From: Ruminococcus flavefaciens
GTDB lineage: Bacteria > Bacillota > Clostridia > Oscillospirales > Ruminococcaceae
DNA: 64,000 nucleotides
Assembly (NCBI GenBank): GCA_023667045.1
Contig: JAMPAU010000010.1
Span: 1-64,000 of the forward strand
Reading direction: 5' to 3'
Position numbers and translations under genes: made by a program. This document shows positions 37,267 to 47,700 of this stretch, one piece after another; position 1 is the stretch's first letter, and every line of letters starts with the position of its first letter. The notes beneath the pieces are model-generated. The model made no database searches, had not been told where the DNA came from, and worked only from the letters and a program-made list of their open reading frames with translations.

Positions 37267-39606
37267 TCAAGCTGACATACTTCTTGGTGCAATATACTTA
37301 ATACGGTCTGTAATTATCATTGCAAGAATAAGCGATACAACTGTCATAAGAATTACAAGTCCTGTCATCATTCCGTATGGCATGGCGAAATCAGCACGCA
37401 TAATTCCCATTGTTCCGAATAATGCATTTGAAAGGCTCTCAGAGCAAAGAATAGTTATAGCAAGTCCAAGCAGTTCGCCGATTATCATAATCGGCAGGAA
37501 AGACAGGAATATTTCAAGACGTATCTGTGAAGAAGTAAACCCGATTGCTTTCTGAACCCCGAAAGTTGACATATTTTTCTGTATTCTCATTCTGATAAGC
37601 AGATAAAGAAGTATCCAGATTATAATAACTGAAATTATCGAAAATCCAAAAAGAAGTCCATCAACAAGCGATACATAAGTACCCATAGACTGATTAATCG
37701 TTTCAATAGTATTTGACGCACCGCTCATAAAGCTCTGATACTCTTGAATAATATAATCAAGAAATTCATCAAGAACAACGCCGTCTTTCATATAAAGAAA
37801 AACTGTATTCGGACGGAAATTTTCATTTATACGCTTATAGCCTTCTGTGACAAGTTCACAGTCAAATCCGCTGTTCATTGAAGTCTGAATCAGTCCGGTA
37901 ATTGTGTAATCAAAACTGATTCCAGACTTATCAAGAGTTATGACATCGCCTATTTTTTTGTTATAGTATTCAGAGGCTTTTCCTCCTATTGCTATTTCAT
38001 CGGAAGTCTGAGGGTGACGACCCTCGTATACAATGCTGTCATTCTTTGTGCGTGAATAGTCTTCAGTAACATAAGCATAAAGGTTTACGTCTTCGGACTG
38101 CACCTGAATAGTCTCAAAGAAAATAGCGTCTTCAACCTGTTCTTCAGAGGCGAGTATCTCGTCCAGATTCTCTTCATAATTTGTGGGATTAACCGAAACA
38201 GTAATATCACTGTATTCATACATTAGAACATCTACAAACTTTTTAGTATCTCCCGAAATATTATAATTTAATATCATTATATAGCAAAGTGCAAATGAAA
38301 GAACCGCAAGTATAACAGTCATAAGAACGCTCTGGCGGAAATTCTGAAGCAGAAGTTTAAGTGCCATTCCGGAATGAAGCGACAATCGACTTTTGTAAAG
38401 GGGCATAAACTTCTTTCCGAAATATTGCGACTGGCTGTTTTCCGAATCAAAAGCCTTGCGTGGAGAGATATTTTTAAGTTTTCCCGCTGATATATAGGAA
38501 ACAGCGAAAAAAAGCAGAAGTATTCCGAAAGATACAACAACAGGTACTGCCGGATTTATACTGCTCTCCATTGAAATCCATGTAAGAGACTGCATAACAT
38601 CAGATACATATGAATAAAACGTTACAGAGATAATACTTCCAAGCAGAGAACCAATAAAAACAAGCAGAACATACTGCAATGCAAAAGACAAAGTAATCTC
38701 ACGGCTTGTATAGCCTACCGATTTAAGTATACTGATGTTTTTCACCTCACGTGAAAGACTGCCTCTGATAAAGTAAACTATTACCGATAAGCTTATCAAA
38801 AGCAGAATTACTGCAAATACAAGCATTATAATAGCCATCATGGAAGGTTGCATAGTAGCATAGTTTTTGCATACATCATATGTCATTTCACAATATTTGG
38901 CAGTACCAGTATCAGCCTTATTCAGAAAACTGCTTGATACTGCCTGTGCGTCGTCTGGTTCATTTATATATATGTTGGCGATTTTACCGCTTTCTTCAGA
39001 GGAAAAATGCTCTGAAAACGTTTCATAAACGTCTTCCGGAAAAAGCACGCCCGACTGAGCGCCCGAATGTACACAGCCAAGAAAACAATCCTCAAAAAAT
39101 CCCGCTACAGTAAAATGATAGTATATCTTGTCATAGCCAATATCAAAACGGTCGCCTATTTCATAACCACCGGAATCACGATAATATTTTGATATATATA
39201 TTCCGTTTTCAAATTCCGTATCAGATTTTTCAGTTATCTCCCAGCTTGTATAGTCATGACCGCTTACTGACATTGCAAGAACCGGAATGGCTTTTCTTGA
39301 ACCGGATAAGGTTATTACTGCATTGTCAAAATAAAGAATATTATTATATACAACATTGCTGACTCTGCTGTCTTCTTCAAGAATCTCCATATTGTCAGAA
39401 CGAAAAACCATATCCTGACCTGCAATAAAAATATCGGGAATATTCTTTTCTTCTGCCGTCCGGTTAAAACTTGTCATAAAGCCGGTAAGTAGTGTTGAAC
39501 TGAGTACGCAGAACATGGAAATAATAAGAATAAGCATAATGAGAAGGACATTCTGACCTCTGCTTTTGCGAAGATTTGCCTTTACAAGCATGAATACACG
39601 CTGCAT
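37267..39606 (-). CDS. MacB/FtsX-type ABC transporter permease
   Basis: About 779 residues. One N-terminal helix (NVLLIMLILIISMFCVLSS), a large extracytoplasmic domain, three helices, then a second FtsX-like unit with a further outer domain and three C-terminal helices. This duplicated FtsX layout is common for Gram-positive peptide exporters and resistance transporters. ATG 39606 (MQRVFMLVK) has AGAGG upstream and overlaps the ATPase stop; the longer frame from 39627 is unlikely. It pairs with the ATPase gene just upstream. Export of the operon's product, or protection against it, is likely. Confidence 0.88.
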   Translation of the reverse strand: MQRVFMLVKANLRKSRGQNVLLIMLILIISMFCVLSSTLLTGFMTSFNRTAEEKNIPDIFIAGQDMVFRSDNMEILEEDSRVSNVVYNNILYFDNAVITLSGSRKAIPVLAMSVSGHDYTSWEITEKSDTEFENGIYISKYYRDSGGYEIGDRFDIGYDKIYYHFTVAGFFEDCFLGCVHSGAQSGVLFPEDVYETFSEHFSSEESGKIANIYINEPDDAQAVSSSFLNKADTGTAKYCEMTYDVCKNYATMQPSMMAIIMLVFAVILLLISLSVIVYFIRGSLSREVKNISILKSVGYTSREITLSFALQYVLLVFIGSLLGSIISVTFYSYVSDVMQSLTWISMESSINPAVPVVVSFGILLLFFAVSYISAGKLKNISPRKAFDSENSQSQYFGKKFMPLYKSRLSLHSGMALKLLLQNFRQSVLMTVILAVLSFALCYIMILNYNISGDTKKFVDVLMYEYSDITVSVNPTNYEENLDEILASEEQVEDAIFFETIQVQSEDVNLYAYVTEDYSRTKNDSIVYEGRHPQTSDEIAIGGKASEYYNKKIGDVITLDKSGISFDYTITGLIQTSMNSGFDCELVTEGYKRINENFRPNTVFLYMKDGVVLDEFLDYIIQEYQSFMSGASNTIETINQSMGTYVSLVDGLLFGFSIISVIIIWILLYLLIRMRIQKNMSTFGVQKAIGFTSSQIRLEIFLSFLPIMIIGELLGLAITILCSESLSNALFGTMGIMRADFAMPYGMMTGLVILMTVVSLILAMIITDRIKYIAPRSMSA

Positions 39607-39607
39607 A

Positions 39608-40369
39608 TCACCAACCTCTTTCTTCAAGGAATGTTTTCAGCTTATCACGCCGTCCGGCATTATTTTCCTCATATCTGCCGATGTCGCAGATTCCTCCGCA
39701 AACTCCGTCCTTGACGTAAATAATTTTGTTTCCTCTAAGAGCAGAACGGAAATCATGAGTAACCATGATTATGCTCTGCCCTCCGTTATTTATCTCAGTC
39801 AGAAGCTCAAGAACCATTTCACCGTTTGAAGAATCAAGAGAGCCTGTCGGTTCATCAGCAAATACTATATCCGGATTATTTATCAAGGCTCTGACAATTC
39901 CGGCACGCTGGGCTTCTCCGCCCGATATTTGCGACGGGAATTTATTCTGTATATCCTCAGAAAGATTCACCTGTGAAAAAAGTCTCTGAGCTTTTTCAAC
40001 TACTGTCTTTTTGGATTTTGTACAGAGCAGTCCCACAGATACAACATTATCCATAAGATTCATGCTGTCAAGCAGATTATGATGCTGAAAAACAAATCCG
40101 CAGTGTTTTCTTCTGAAAACTGACATTTTATCCGTACTGTAATTTTCGATTTCCTCACCATTGAAAATAATTTTTCCAGAGTCGGCATAGTCCATACCGG
40201 AAAGAACATACAGCAGTGTTGACTTTCCTGCACCGGAAGCTCCCATTATTATAGTAAAATCTCCCTGTTCAATTTCCACATTGATGCCGTTCAATACGTT
40301 CTGGCTGTTTTTGCCGGTTGCATATGCTTTCCGGATATTATCAGCTTTTAATATCGTACTCATAATCAT
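39608..40369 (-). CDS. ABC transporter ATPase (LolD/MacB type)
   Basis: 253 residues. Walker A is GASGAGKST, the Q-loop lies in FVFQHHNLLD, the signature is SGGEAQRAGIVRAL, and Walker B is IVFADEPTGSLDS followed by the H-loop VTHD. This is the usual nucleotide-binding partner of an FtsX-type permease, whose gene overlaps its stop. ATG 40363 is an alternative start. It is the second exporter ATPase in the operon. Confidence 0.92.
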   Translation of the reverse strand: MIMSTILKADNIRKAYATGKNSQNVLNGINVEIEQGDFTIIMGASGAGKSTLLYVLSGMDYADSGKIIFNGEEIENYSTDKMSVFRRKHCGFVFQHHNLLDSMNLMDNVVSVGLLCTKSKKTVVEKAQRLFSQVNLSEDIQNKFPSQISGGEAQRAGIVRALINNPDIVFADEPTGSLDSSNGEMVLELLTEINNGGQSIIMVTHDFRSALRGNKIIYVKDGVCGGICDIGRYEENNAGRRDKLKTFLEERGW

Positions 40370-40416
40370 TCATTCCACTTTCTGTAAATTTGCAGTGCAT
40401 ACAATATCAGATACTA

Positions 40417-41604
40417 TCAAACCAAGCCGTAAACAGTACGGAAGATGTTTATTTTATTGTCGCCCATACAATACTTGTCAAAAAGATAGTCTACAGCACT
40501 TCTCACGCACTTATGTGCCAAAGGCTTATTGAAAAGCTCGTCATTTAGGCGATGACTGCGGAAAAACCATTCAAGGCGGGAAGTCATCGCTCCGCCGAAA
40601 GTAAGAAGCTGTCCGGGAACAATCTTCACATCTTTGGTTTTCAGTATGTCATCTATCTTACTAAGAGATTCTTCATTAACAGAAATAACCTCATTGTGTG
40701 CAAGAAGAAATACCGTATCGTCTTTTATAGCAGAAAGTTCAGAGTTAAGAAATTCTCCGCCGACTGTGACAGCAATGAAAAGTCCGCCCCTGCCGAAACA
40801 CTCGCTTGTAAACTTTCCATATTCTGCCGGAAGTATCTTTACTCCTAAGGATTTAAGCCTTTCTACTTCTTCACTGCGTTCCGGCTTTCCGTATGAAATA
40901 TCACAAACCGCAATATCAGTGAATTTTTCGTTTATAAGGTAGTCAAGAACAGCACAAGCCACCGCACCGTCTGAACCGACAAGAGTAACCGGAATATCTT
41001 TCTTTTCAGTATATCCCATATGTTCGATAGCCTCAATAATGCCGGTAGATGTATATGAAGCCTTACCGCCACAGCCACCGTCATCACAATGCACGCCCAG
41101 AACATTTTCGGTATACTTGTGGAGCATATCAGCAAGTCCGACGAATCTTCCAAAATCCGGTGTAAGCTTAATCTTTCCGCCCTGCTCATTCAGAAACTCG
41201 CCAAGCTCCACAAACATTGAATCAACGATTTCCTTGTGTCTGTCATGTTCAGTATCCATGATAATATCATAAAGTTCCTGTGTTTTAGGACGGATTATAC
41301 ATCTTCCTCCTCCTACTCTGCTTTTTTCGATACCTTCCGGAAGCTCCTGCTCAAATTTGCTGAGAACTCCCGAATGAATAACATCATTTATAAAAAGATT
41401 TTTAAGCCCGCTCTCATAATCCTTGAGATATGAAATCTTATTGTAGCACTCCTCGTCAGTGCTGTTAAAAGGCACTGTTCTTGTTCCGCCGTAGTAGTAG
41501 TCAGCGTCAGAAATTTGACCGTTTTTTGCCACCCATATCTCAGCGTATTTTGTGTCGATAACGAATGTGCTTTCATTATAGTTTCTTACAGATATTTTAC
41601 TCAT
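40417..41604 (-). CDS. Divergent Glu/Leu/Phe/Val dehydrogenase-like protein
   Basis: 395 residues. The C-terminal part has a Rossmann-like region (PVTLVGSDGAVACAVLDYL, then AVCDIS) and ends with FGGAMTSRLEWFF, resembling the GGVTVSYFEW signature of amino-acid dehydrogenases. The N-terminal part keeps TPDFG, but the catalytic-lysine motif GGxKGG is replaced by VGGGRCIIRP (Arg101), and a Cys-containing DDGGCGGKAS segment precedes the nucleotide domain. It may form or reduce an unusual amino or imino acid for the assembly line, or have lost dehydrogenase activity. It lies directly downstream of the A-PCP gene, suggesting it supplies or modifies that protein's substrate. Confidence 0.65.
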   Translation of the reverse strand: MSKISVRNYNESTFVIDTKYAEIWVAKNGQISDADYYYGGTRTVPFNSTDEECYNKISYLKDYESGLKNLFINDVIHSGVLSKFEQELPEGIEKSRVGGGRCIIRPKTQELYDIIMDTEHDRHKEIVDSMFVELGEFLNEQGGKIKLTPDFGRFVGLADMLHKYTENVLGVHCDDGGCGGKASYTSTGIIEAIEHMGYTEKKDIPVTLVGSDGAVACAVLDYLINEKFTDIAVCDISYGKPERSEEVERLKSLGVKILPAEYGKFTSECFGRGGLFIAVTVGGEFLNSELSAIKDDTVFLLAHNEVISVNEESLSKIDDILKTKDVKIVPGQLLTFGGAMTSRLEWFFRSHRLNDELFNKPLAHKCVRSAVDYLFDKYCMGDNKINIFRTVYGLV

Positions 41605-41671
41605 AACTAAATTCTCCTATCTGAATACCGGTTACTGCTCTGCAACAGATATTTCCGTATTTTTCTATGCA

Positions 41672-43549
41672 TTATTGTATACGTCTTCTTCTTACTCTCC
41701 TTGCACCCGAAGAAGAAACCGACGTATCGGTTATTTCGCCTTTTAGGAAAGAAAGCATTTTAGCCGGTGTTGGATATTCAAGTATTTTTGCAATAGTAAT
41801 ATCCTTTCCTGCCTGCTCCTTGATTTCGCTTTGCAGTTTATAAAAAAGCATAGAGTAACCTCCCAGCTCAAAAAAACTGCTTTCAAGGGGGATTTCGTCA
41901 ATTTCAAGAGTATTTTTCCATGCCTGTATAATCTTACTGGTCAGTTCATCTGAATTTCCGGTTTGCTGTGTGATTTCCGGACTGTTTTCTGATTTAATTT
42001 TTTCAGCGAGTGCTATTCTGTCAAGTTTTCCGTTATTAGTAAGTGGCATATCGTCAATGCGGATAAATCTGTTTGGTATAACTCCGGCAGAAAGATATTT
42101 TCCCATAAAGTCTGAAAGTTCGGAATAACTCAAATCCGTACCGTCTGCACTCTTGTAAAACATAACCGACCTTGTCTGCTCGCCGTTTCCAGTTATACAA
42201 AGTCCGGCAGATTCTATTTTATCATTTCTGAGAAGAACCTGTTCTATTTCCTCAATTTCAATTCTTTGTCCGCTTATCTTTATCTGATTATCCTTTCTAC
42301 CAAGATAAATGATTTCGCCGTTTTCAAGACGCATTCCCCTGTCACCACTGTTATACATCAGTTCAGAGGATTCTATAATATCTTCCGAAAGACCGGACTG
42401 CTCCGGAGACATACCTATATATCCGCCGAATGTTCCGAATCCTGCTATCCAGATATTTCCCTCCTCACCGACTGCACAGGGCTGTTTATCATCATTAAGA
42501 ATATACATTCTTTTGTTATAGATAGGATTTCCTATTGGAATAATATCTTTCTCCAAATCAGATTCTGTTACTGTATGGAATGAAACACAGCAACTGCATT
42601 CAGCCGGACCATACAGATTAGTTGATACAGCATGACAGTTTTCTGATTTGCTCCACAGAAGAACATCATGGGAACGGAACTTCTCACCTGCACTGATAAA
42701 ATACTTAACAGAAACAAGCGGTTTATAGTCGCTCTTTGCACAGCTTATCAGTATACCCTGCATGAGACTTGGAACACAAGCAAGATGTGTAACCTCGTAC
42801 TTTTCTATCAGCCGTATATCTTCCTGAATGTCAAAAAGTTTATCCGGTCCTGCGACAATTGAAGCACCATAAAGGAGAGGTGTAAAAATTGTTTTAAGAG
42901 AGCCGTCAAAACCAAAGTTATTCAGAAGAATCAAACGTGAATCGGGAACTATATTGAAGTTTTCGCCGTACCACTCACACATATTCAGAAGATAAGCCTG
43001 TTTTATGCATACTCCTTTCGGTACACCTGTTGTACCGGAAGTAAACATACAATACGCAAACTGCTCAGTCTCCAAACACGGCTCGATATTTTCGCCGTTT
43101 TCAGTCATCTCGTCAACATCAAGGTAGCACACGCTAACATTAAAAGGCATTTTGCCACTGCCTGCAACGTATTTCATATTACTGCATTCAATAATATGAC
43201 ATATCTTTTCTTCGGGATAGTCAGAACTAAGCGGAACATATACAGCTCCCAGATAAAGAACTGCATAGATAAGCGAAATCGTCTTATAATTCTGACGGCA
43301 GTAAACCCCGACAAGTTCGCCCGATGTAATCCCTGCTTTTTTCAGCTTTGAAGCTGTTTTTTTCACATCATCAAGCAATTCGCCGTAACTGACTGTTCCA
43401 TGTTCGCTTATAAAAGCACAGCGTCCGGCATTTCTTTTAGCCGACATAAGAAAATTCTGTATCATATTCTTAGAGCGGTCAAGCGTTCCGCCTGTTGTGA
43501 CAGCACCTTGATACTTCATTTCATTTTCAAGAATAATTGAAGAATCCAT
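41672..43549 (-). CDS. Stand-alone NRPS adenylation-PCP protein
   Basis: 625 residues. The A domain (about 20-535) has the P-loop FTSGTTGVPKG, NLYGPAECS, YNSGDRG and the C-terminal LTNNGKLDRIAL lysine. The PCP (about 545-610) has its serine in FELGGYSMLFY. The tail is basic (SGARRVRRRRIQ). Pocket residues read roughly D-G-K-A-I-A-L-C-C, unlike any code I know. With no condensation domain it must act in trans, loading an amino or other acid for the free-standing C domain of the Cy-A-PCP-C protein or for the PKS. Confidence 0.9.
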   Translation of the reverse strand: MDSSIILENEMKYQGAVTTGGTLDRSKNMIQNFLMSAKRNAGRCAFISEHGTVSYGELLDDVKKTASKLKKAGITSGELVGVYCRQNYKTISLIYAVLYLGAVYVPLSSDYPEEKICHIIECSNMKYVAGSGKMPFNVSVCYLDVDEMTENGENIEPCLETEQFAYCMFTSGTTGVPKGVCIKQAYLLNMCEWYGENFNIVPDSRLILLNNFGFDGSLKTIFTPLLYGASIVAGPDKLFDIQEDIRLIEKYEVTHLACVPSLMQGILISCAKSDYKPLVSVKYFISAGEKFRSHDVLLWSKSENCHAVSTNLYGPAECSCCVSFHTVTESDLEKDIIPIGNPIYNKRMYILNDDKQPCAVGEEGNIWIAGFGTFGGYIGMSPEQSGLSEDIIESSELMYNSGDRGMRLENGEIIYLGRKDNQIKISGQRIEIEEIEQVLLRNDKIESAGLCITGNGEQTRSVMFYKSADGTDLSYSELSDFMGKYLSAGVIPNRFIRIDDMPLTNNGKLDRIALAEKIKSENSPEITQQTGNSDELTSKIIQAWKNTLEIDEIPLESSFFELGGYSMLFYKLQSEIKEQAGKDITIAKILEYPTPAKMLSFLKGEITDTSVSSSGARRVRRRRIQ

Positions 43550-43584
43550 ATAATATTCCTTTCATTTTTTATGCATAGGATAAT

Positions 43585-44484
43585 TTATAAAAACGTTGTA
43601 CCTATCCATACGTTTTTACCATATTGAATACCTTCCGGAAGTTCCGGCAGTGACATAAGATTTTCACAACCATAAAAAGCCCTGTCGCCTACTTTCCTTA
43701 CACTTTCCGGAAAAACAGCACTTTCGAGATTTTCACAGTCTGAAAAAGCATCTGACGAGATTTCTTCAAGTCCGGATTGTACAACAATCTGCTCAAGCGA
43801 GGTACATTTATGAAACATAGCCTCGCTTATGCATTTTGTTTCCGGAATAACTATATTTACAATTCCTGTCTCCGCAAAAACTCCGTTGCCGAAATCTATT
43901 TCATGTTTCGGAAAAGAAATTTTCCTTAATGAAGAACAGCCACAGAAAGCACGTGTGCCTATACGTTCAAGATTGGCAGGAAGTGTAATACATTCCAGAG
44001 AAGTACAGTTTTCAAAGGCGATAAAATCAATGACAGCCACATTTTCGGGAATCACAATTTTTTTCAGTTTTTCACATCTCCTAAAAAGGCTCTTATTTAT
44101 AATTGTCATTCCCGACGGAAGACTGATATTTTCAAGCATAGTACACATTGCAAAAGCAGAGCTTCCGATTTCCTTTACAGAATCCGGCACAGTTATATCT
44201 TTAAGAGCATCACAGCCGTAAAAAGCACAGTAACTTATGTGTTTAAGCGTTTCCGGCAATACCACTGAAACCGGTGAAATACGGTCTGACTTTGCAACCC
44301 TTGCCTTTACTCTGTCCATATCAGTTTCCTCAGTATCCATGAAAACATATGAACCTACGGAGACAACCGGCATACCTCCGAGACTATCGGGAATCACAAT
44401 CTCAGAAGACGTGCCAGTATACTTTAATATCTGAATGCCTCCATGTTCGTCGTCTCTTGTGAACTGAAAATCATGCTCTGTCAT
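43585..44484 (-). CDS. Cytoplasmic BspA-like leucine-rich repeat protein
   Basis: 299 residues, almost entirely LRR_5 repeats of the type IDFIAFENCTSLECITLPAN and GTRAFCGCSSLRKISFPK. There is no signal peptide, membrane segment or dockerin, unlike the secreted LRR protein at 11-13 kb. It lies between the ACP and the A-PCP genes, four bases from the ACP gene, in a tightly packed operon. LRR proteins of this type normally act outside the cell in adhesion. Here a docking or scaffolding role for the free carrier proteins is possible, but that is speculation. Confidence 0.8.
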   Translation of the reverse strand: MTEHDFQFTRDDEHGGIQILKYTGTSSEIVIPDSLGGMPVVSVGSYVFMDTEETDMDRVKARVAKSDRISPVSVVLPETLKHISYCAFYGCDALKDITVPDSVKEIGSSAFAMCTMLENISLPSGMTIINKSLFRRCEKLKKIVIPENVAVIDFIAFENCTSLECITLPANLERIGTRAFCGCSSLRKISFPKHEIDFGNGVFAETGIVNIVIPETKCISEAMFHKCTSLEQIVVQSGLEEISSDAFSDCENLESAVFPESVRKVGDRAFYGCENLMSLPELPEGIQYGKNVWIGTTFL

Positions 44485-44487
44485 GTT

Positions 44488-44733
44488 TCAGTCCTTCTGA
44501 GCCAAAAGCTTTTCAACAGCAGACTTTATGTCATTCACTGTTACAAGATTAGAATAATCCATTTCATCGTTAATGTCATACTCGTCCTCAAGGGCTGAGA
44601 TAAGGCTGATTGTGTCGAGAGAGTCAAGTTCAAGGTCTTTACGCAGACAGGTCTCTCCGGTAATTTCAACATCGTCATCGATACACAGTTCTTCTCTGAT
44701 TATCTCGATAATTTTTTCCATTTCAACTTTCAT
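44488..44733 (-). CDS. Free-standing acyl carrier protein
   Basis: 81 residues, acidic and helical. The phosphopantetheine serine is in LRKDLELDSLDTISLI. It lies four bases after the PKS gene (on this strand) and is closer in sequence to fatty-acid/polyketide ACPs than to PCPs. It may carry the extender unit, the starter, or the product of the trans-acting A-PCP protein. Confidence 0.93.
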   Translation of the reverse strand: MKVEMEKIIEIIREELCIDDDVEITGETCLRKDLELDSLDTISLISALEDEYDINDEMDYSNLVTVNDIKSAVEKLLAQKD

Positions 44734-44736
44734 GAT

Positions 44737-47700
44737 TTACTTCCTTTCTTCAATTAAATCTGATATTTCCCGTATATTTGTACAGCCAAGCATATCCTTT
44801 ACGGAAAAATCTACTCTGAATTTATTTTTTATCTGAGAGCATATCATAAGCCCACAGAGAGAGTCAATATCATATGAATAAATAGACGTTTCAAGATTAT
44901 CTATTTCAATTCCGGTGATATTCCTTATGATTTCGCACAGCTCAGAATCAATAGAGTTACGGCATATGCTGTTTACAGAAGTCTTAGTCTCCACATCAAG
45001 ACAGCGTTTTTTCCAGTTCTCCGGAACTGTAAACCTTACTCCCTGCGACTTTGATTCCTCTGCAAATTCAGATACATATTTCTTTTCATATCCTGCTATC
45101 GCCAAAGCCGGAGCTTTTTCATTCTGATAAAGAACTCTATCATTTTTCTTTCGTCCAAAAAGAAGTGCAGTATCAGTAAGCAGATTTTCGCTTCCGTCGA
45201 AATGAACTGTATCAACAAATCCGCTCTCTGAAAGAACTTTGCAGAACTGCTCCGAATCAAGAACAGGACTATATTTTCTAAGAGAATCCTGCTGATAATT
45301 CCACCATTCCGGACACAGACCGTACAGCATTTCACTTGTATGGTGTCCGTCAACCGTCTGTATAAGTGCAATCATACCACCAGAACGGAGTGCTTTACGG
45401 CATTGTTCAAGTGCATTTATCATATCGTTTGTCGCCTGAATAACATTACATGAAACAATAACATCAAAATAATCTTCGGGAACTCCTTGACTATAAAAAT
45501 CTTTTGTAACATCTATATAGCAGAACTCCATACATTTATAATTATTTTCAGAAGACCTTTTCCGTGCCTTTTTGATAAAAGACGTTCCGATGTCGCTGAA
45601 CCAGTATGAACCGCCCGACTTTTCAATGACGGGCACTGCATTCCATGTCACAAGCCCTGTACCTGCTCCTATCTCCAGAACTTTCAGAGGACGACGGCTA
45701 TTTTCAGTAAGTTTTTCAAGCATTTTGGAAAAAATCTCAGAATAAAGCGTTACTTTATTCATAGCAGGAATATTTTTATAAACATCAAACAATTGCTGAT
45801 AAGAACCCTCTGGATAAAGTATTTCCTTACCTAGTATCATACCCTCAAAAACATCACCATAACGGCTTGCACATTTTGCAAAAAACTCTGTAAATGCAGA
45901 ATACTCACTATGAGATAATTTGACTTTTTCTTTTACCTCGTTCATTGTCTCACAGCCGGAAATACTCTTTTCGCATACAATAATATCTTGATATTCAAGA
46001 TTCTGAGGTATTTTTTCAAAATTTACATATCCGAACTTTCTGAGATAATCAAGCATAAGCATTACAAACGGACGATATTCTGAAATAACTTTTATTTTTT
46101 CACAAAGACCGCCCCATGTAACTGTAGATTTTTCTTTTATGAAACAGCTATAACTCTTAAAGTAGTCGGCAGACGCTGTGAAACATAACAGGTCAAAAGC
46201 TTCACTAAGACCGGATACTTCCTTTATACAGCGAAAATCTGAACTTTCAAGTATACTGAGTTCAATATTTCTGAAATCATTGTACAGTGCTGTATTGTCG
46301 TTATCAAAAGCCTGCTCCGGCAAATACTGTACCGCCTTGACTTCTCCCTGCTCTTTAAGATATGCCATGAGTTCCGACATTTTTTCATTATTTCCGTCAA
46401 GCACCCATGACTTTGAAGACGACACTGTAAACTTGCTTTCACGTTCTTCAGTTTCGTTATATACCTTTTCGACAAATGCAGCCGGAGGCAAGTATATTTT
46501 GTGTCCGCTATATGATAGACTAACAGCGTCAAGCGTGTCAAGCATAGCAAGTCCAGTAAAAAAGGCACTTCCCTTATCTGATATATCTTCTGGAATAATA
46601 CTTACAAACTCTTTATTTTTACGTGATTTTACAGTCTTCTTGACAAAATATGAAAGCTGTTCGCCAAATCCAATCTCAATACAAAGCACGTTTTCCATTT
46701 TGTCTATCACTGATACAGAATCTGCAAACCGCACCGGACTGCGAAGTTGTTTAATCCAGTAATCTTTAGAAGTAATTTCACTGCACGCTTCTTTTCCGAG
46801 TGCTGAGGATATAAACCGTATCTTTGGCTCTGTGAAACTTATATCATTGAGAAGACAATCAAATTCCGGCAGTATTCCGTCAACCAAACAACAATGTCCG
46901 GCACGTTTAAGAGGAAGTTCAGTACAGAATACCTGTTCTTTTTCGAGTTCTGCAAGATAAGCCGATACTTTGTCAGATTCTCCGGCAATCATAAATCTGC
47001 TCGGAGTATTTACCGCTGACACTGAAACACCGTCCGGAAATTCAAAATCATCTGGTCTGCCATAAACAGAAGCCATTTTGCCCTCCGGCAGTTTTTCAAA
47101 GAGCCTGTTACGTCTTGAATACAGCTTGATAAGAGTTTGTTTAGAAATCGCTCCGGCAAAGTATGCTGACAGATATTCTCCGGCACTATGTCCGAGAACA
47201 GCGTCGCATTTCACGCCTAAATCACGGAGATATTCGCCCAATGCACACTGAACACATACCGACAAAAGAGATATTGAATATTCGTCGGTCTCCTCAGTAC
47301 CGGATATGCATTTTTTGAGGTCAACACCGCATTCATTCAGTACGATTCTGAAAACGTCGTCTAACAATTCCCGAAGTTTATTATCTGCCTTGTAAAGTTC
47401 AGCTATGTCAGCCGTACTGAATACATTGCTACCCGGAAACAGCCAAACAATAGTTTTATCTTTTACAGAATCAGCGTCGACCGCTCTGAATGGTGCTTTC
47501 ATAGTCTTTGCAAGTTTAACCGAATCGTCAGAACCAAAGCCTACTCTGAATCTTTCTTTTTTTCTGAATCTGTTAAGCGTGAATCCTATATCAGACAAAT
47601 CAATATCCGGATTTTTTTCAATAAATTCAGCAATACTGTTGCAGTTTTTTCTGAGAGCTTCTTTGCTTCTTCCGGTAACAACTATGCTTGAAAATTCTTT

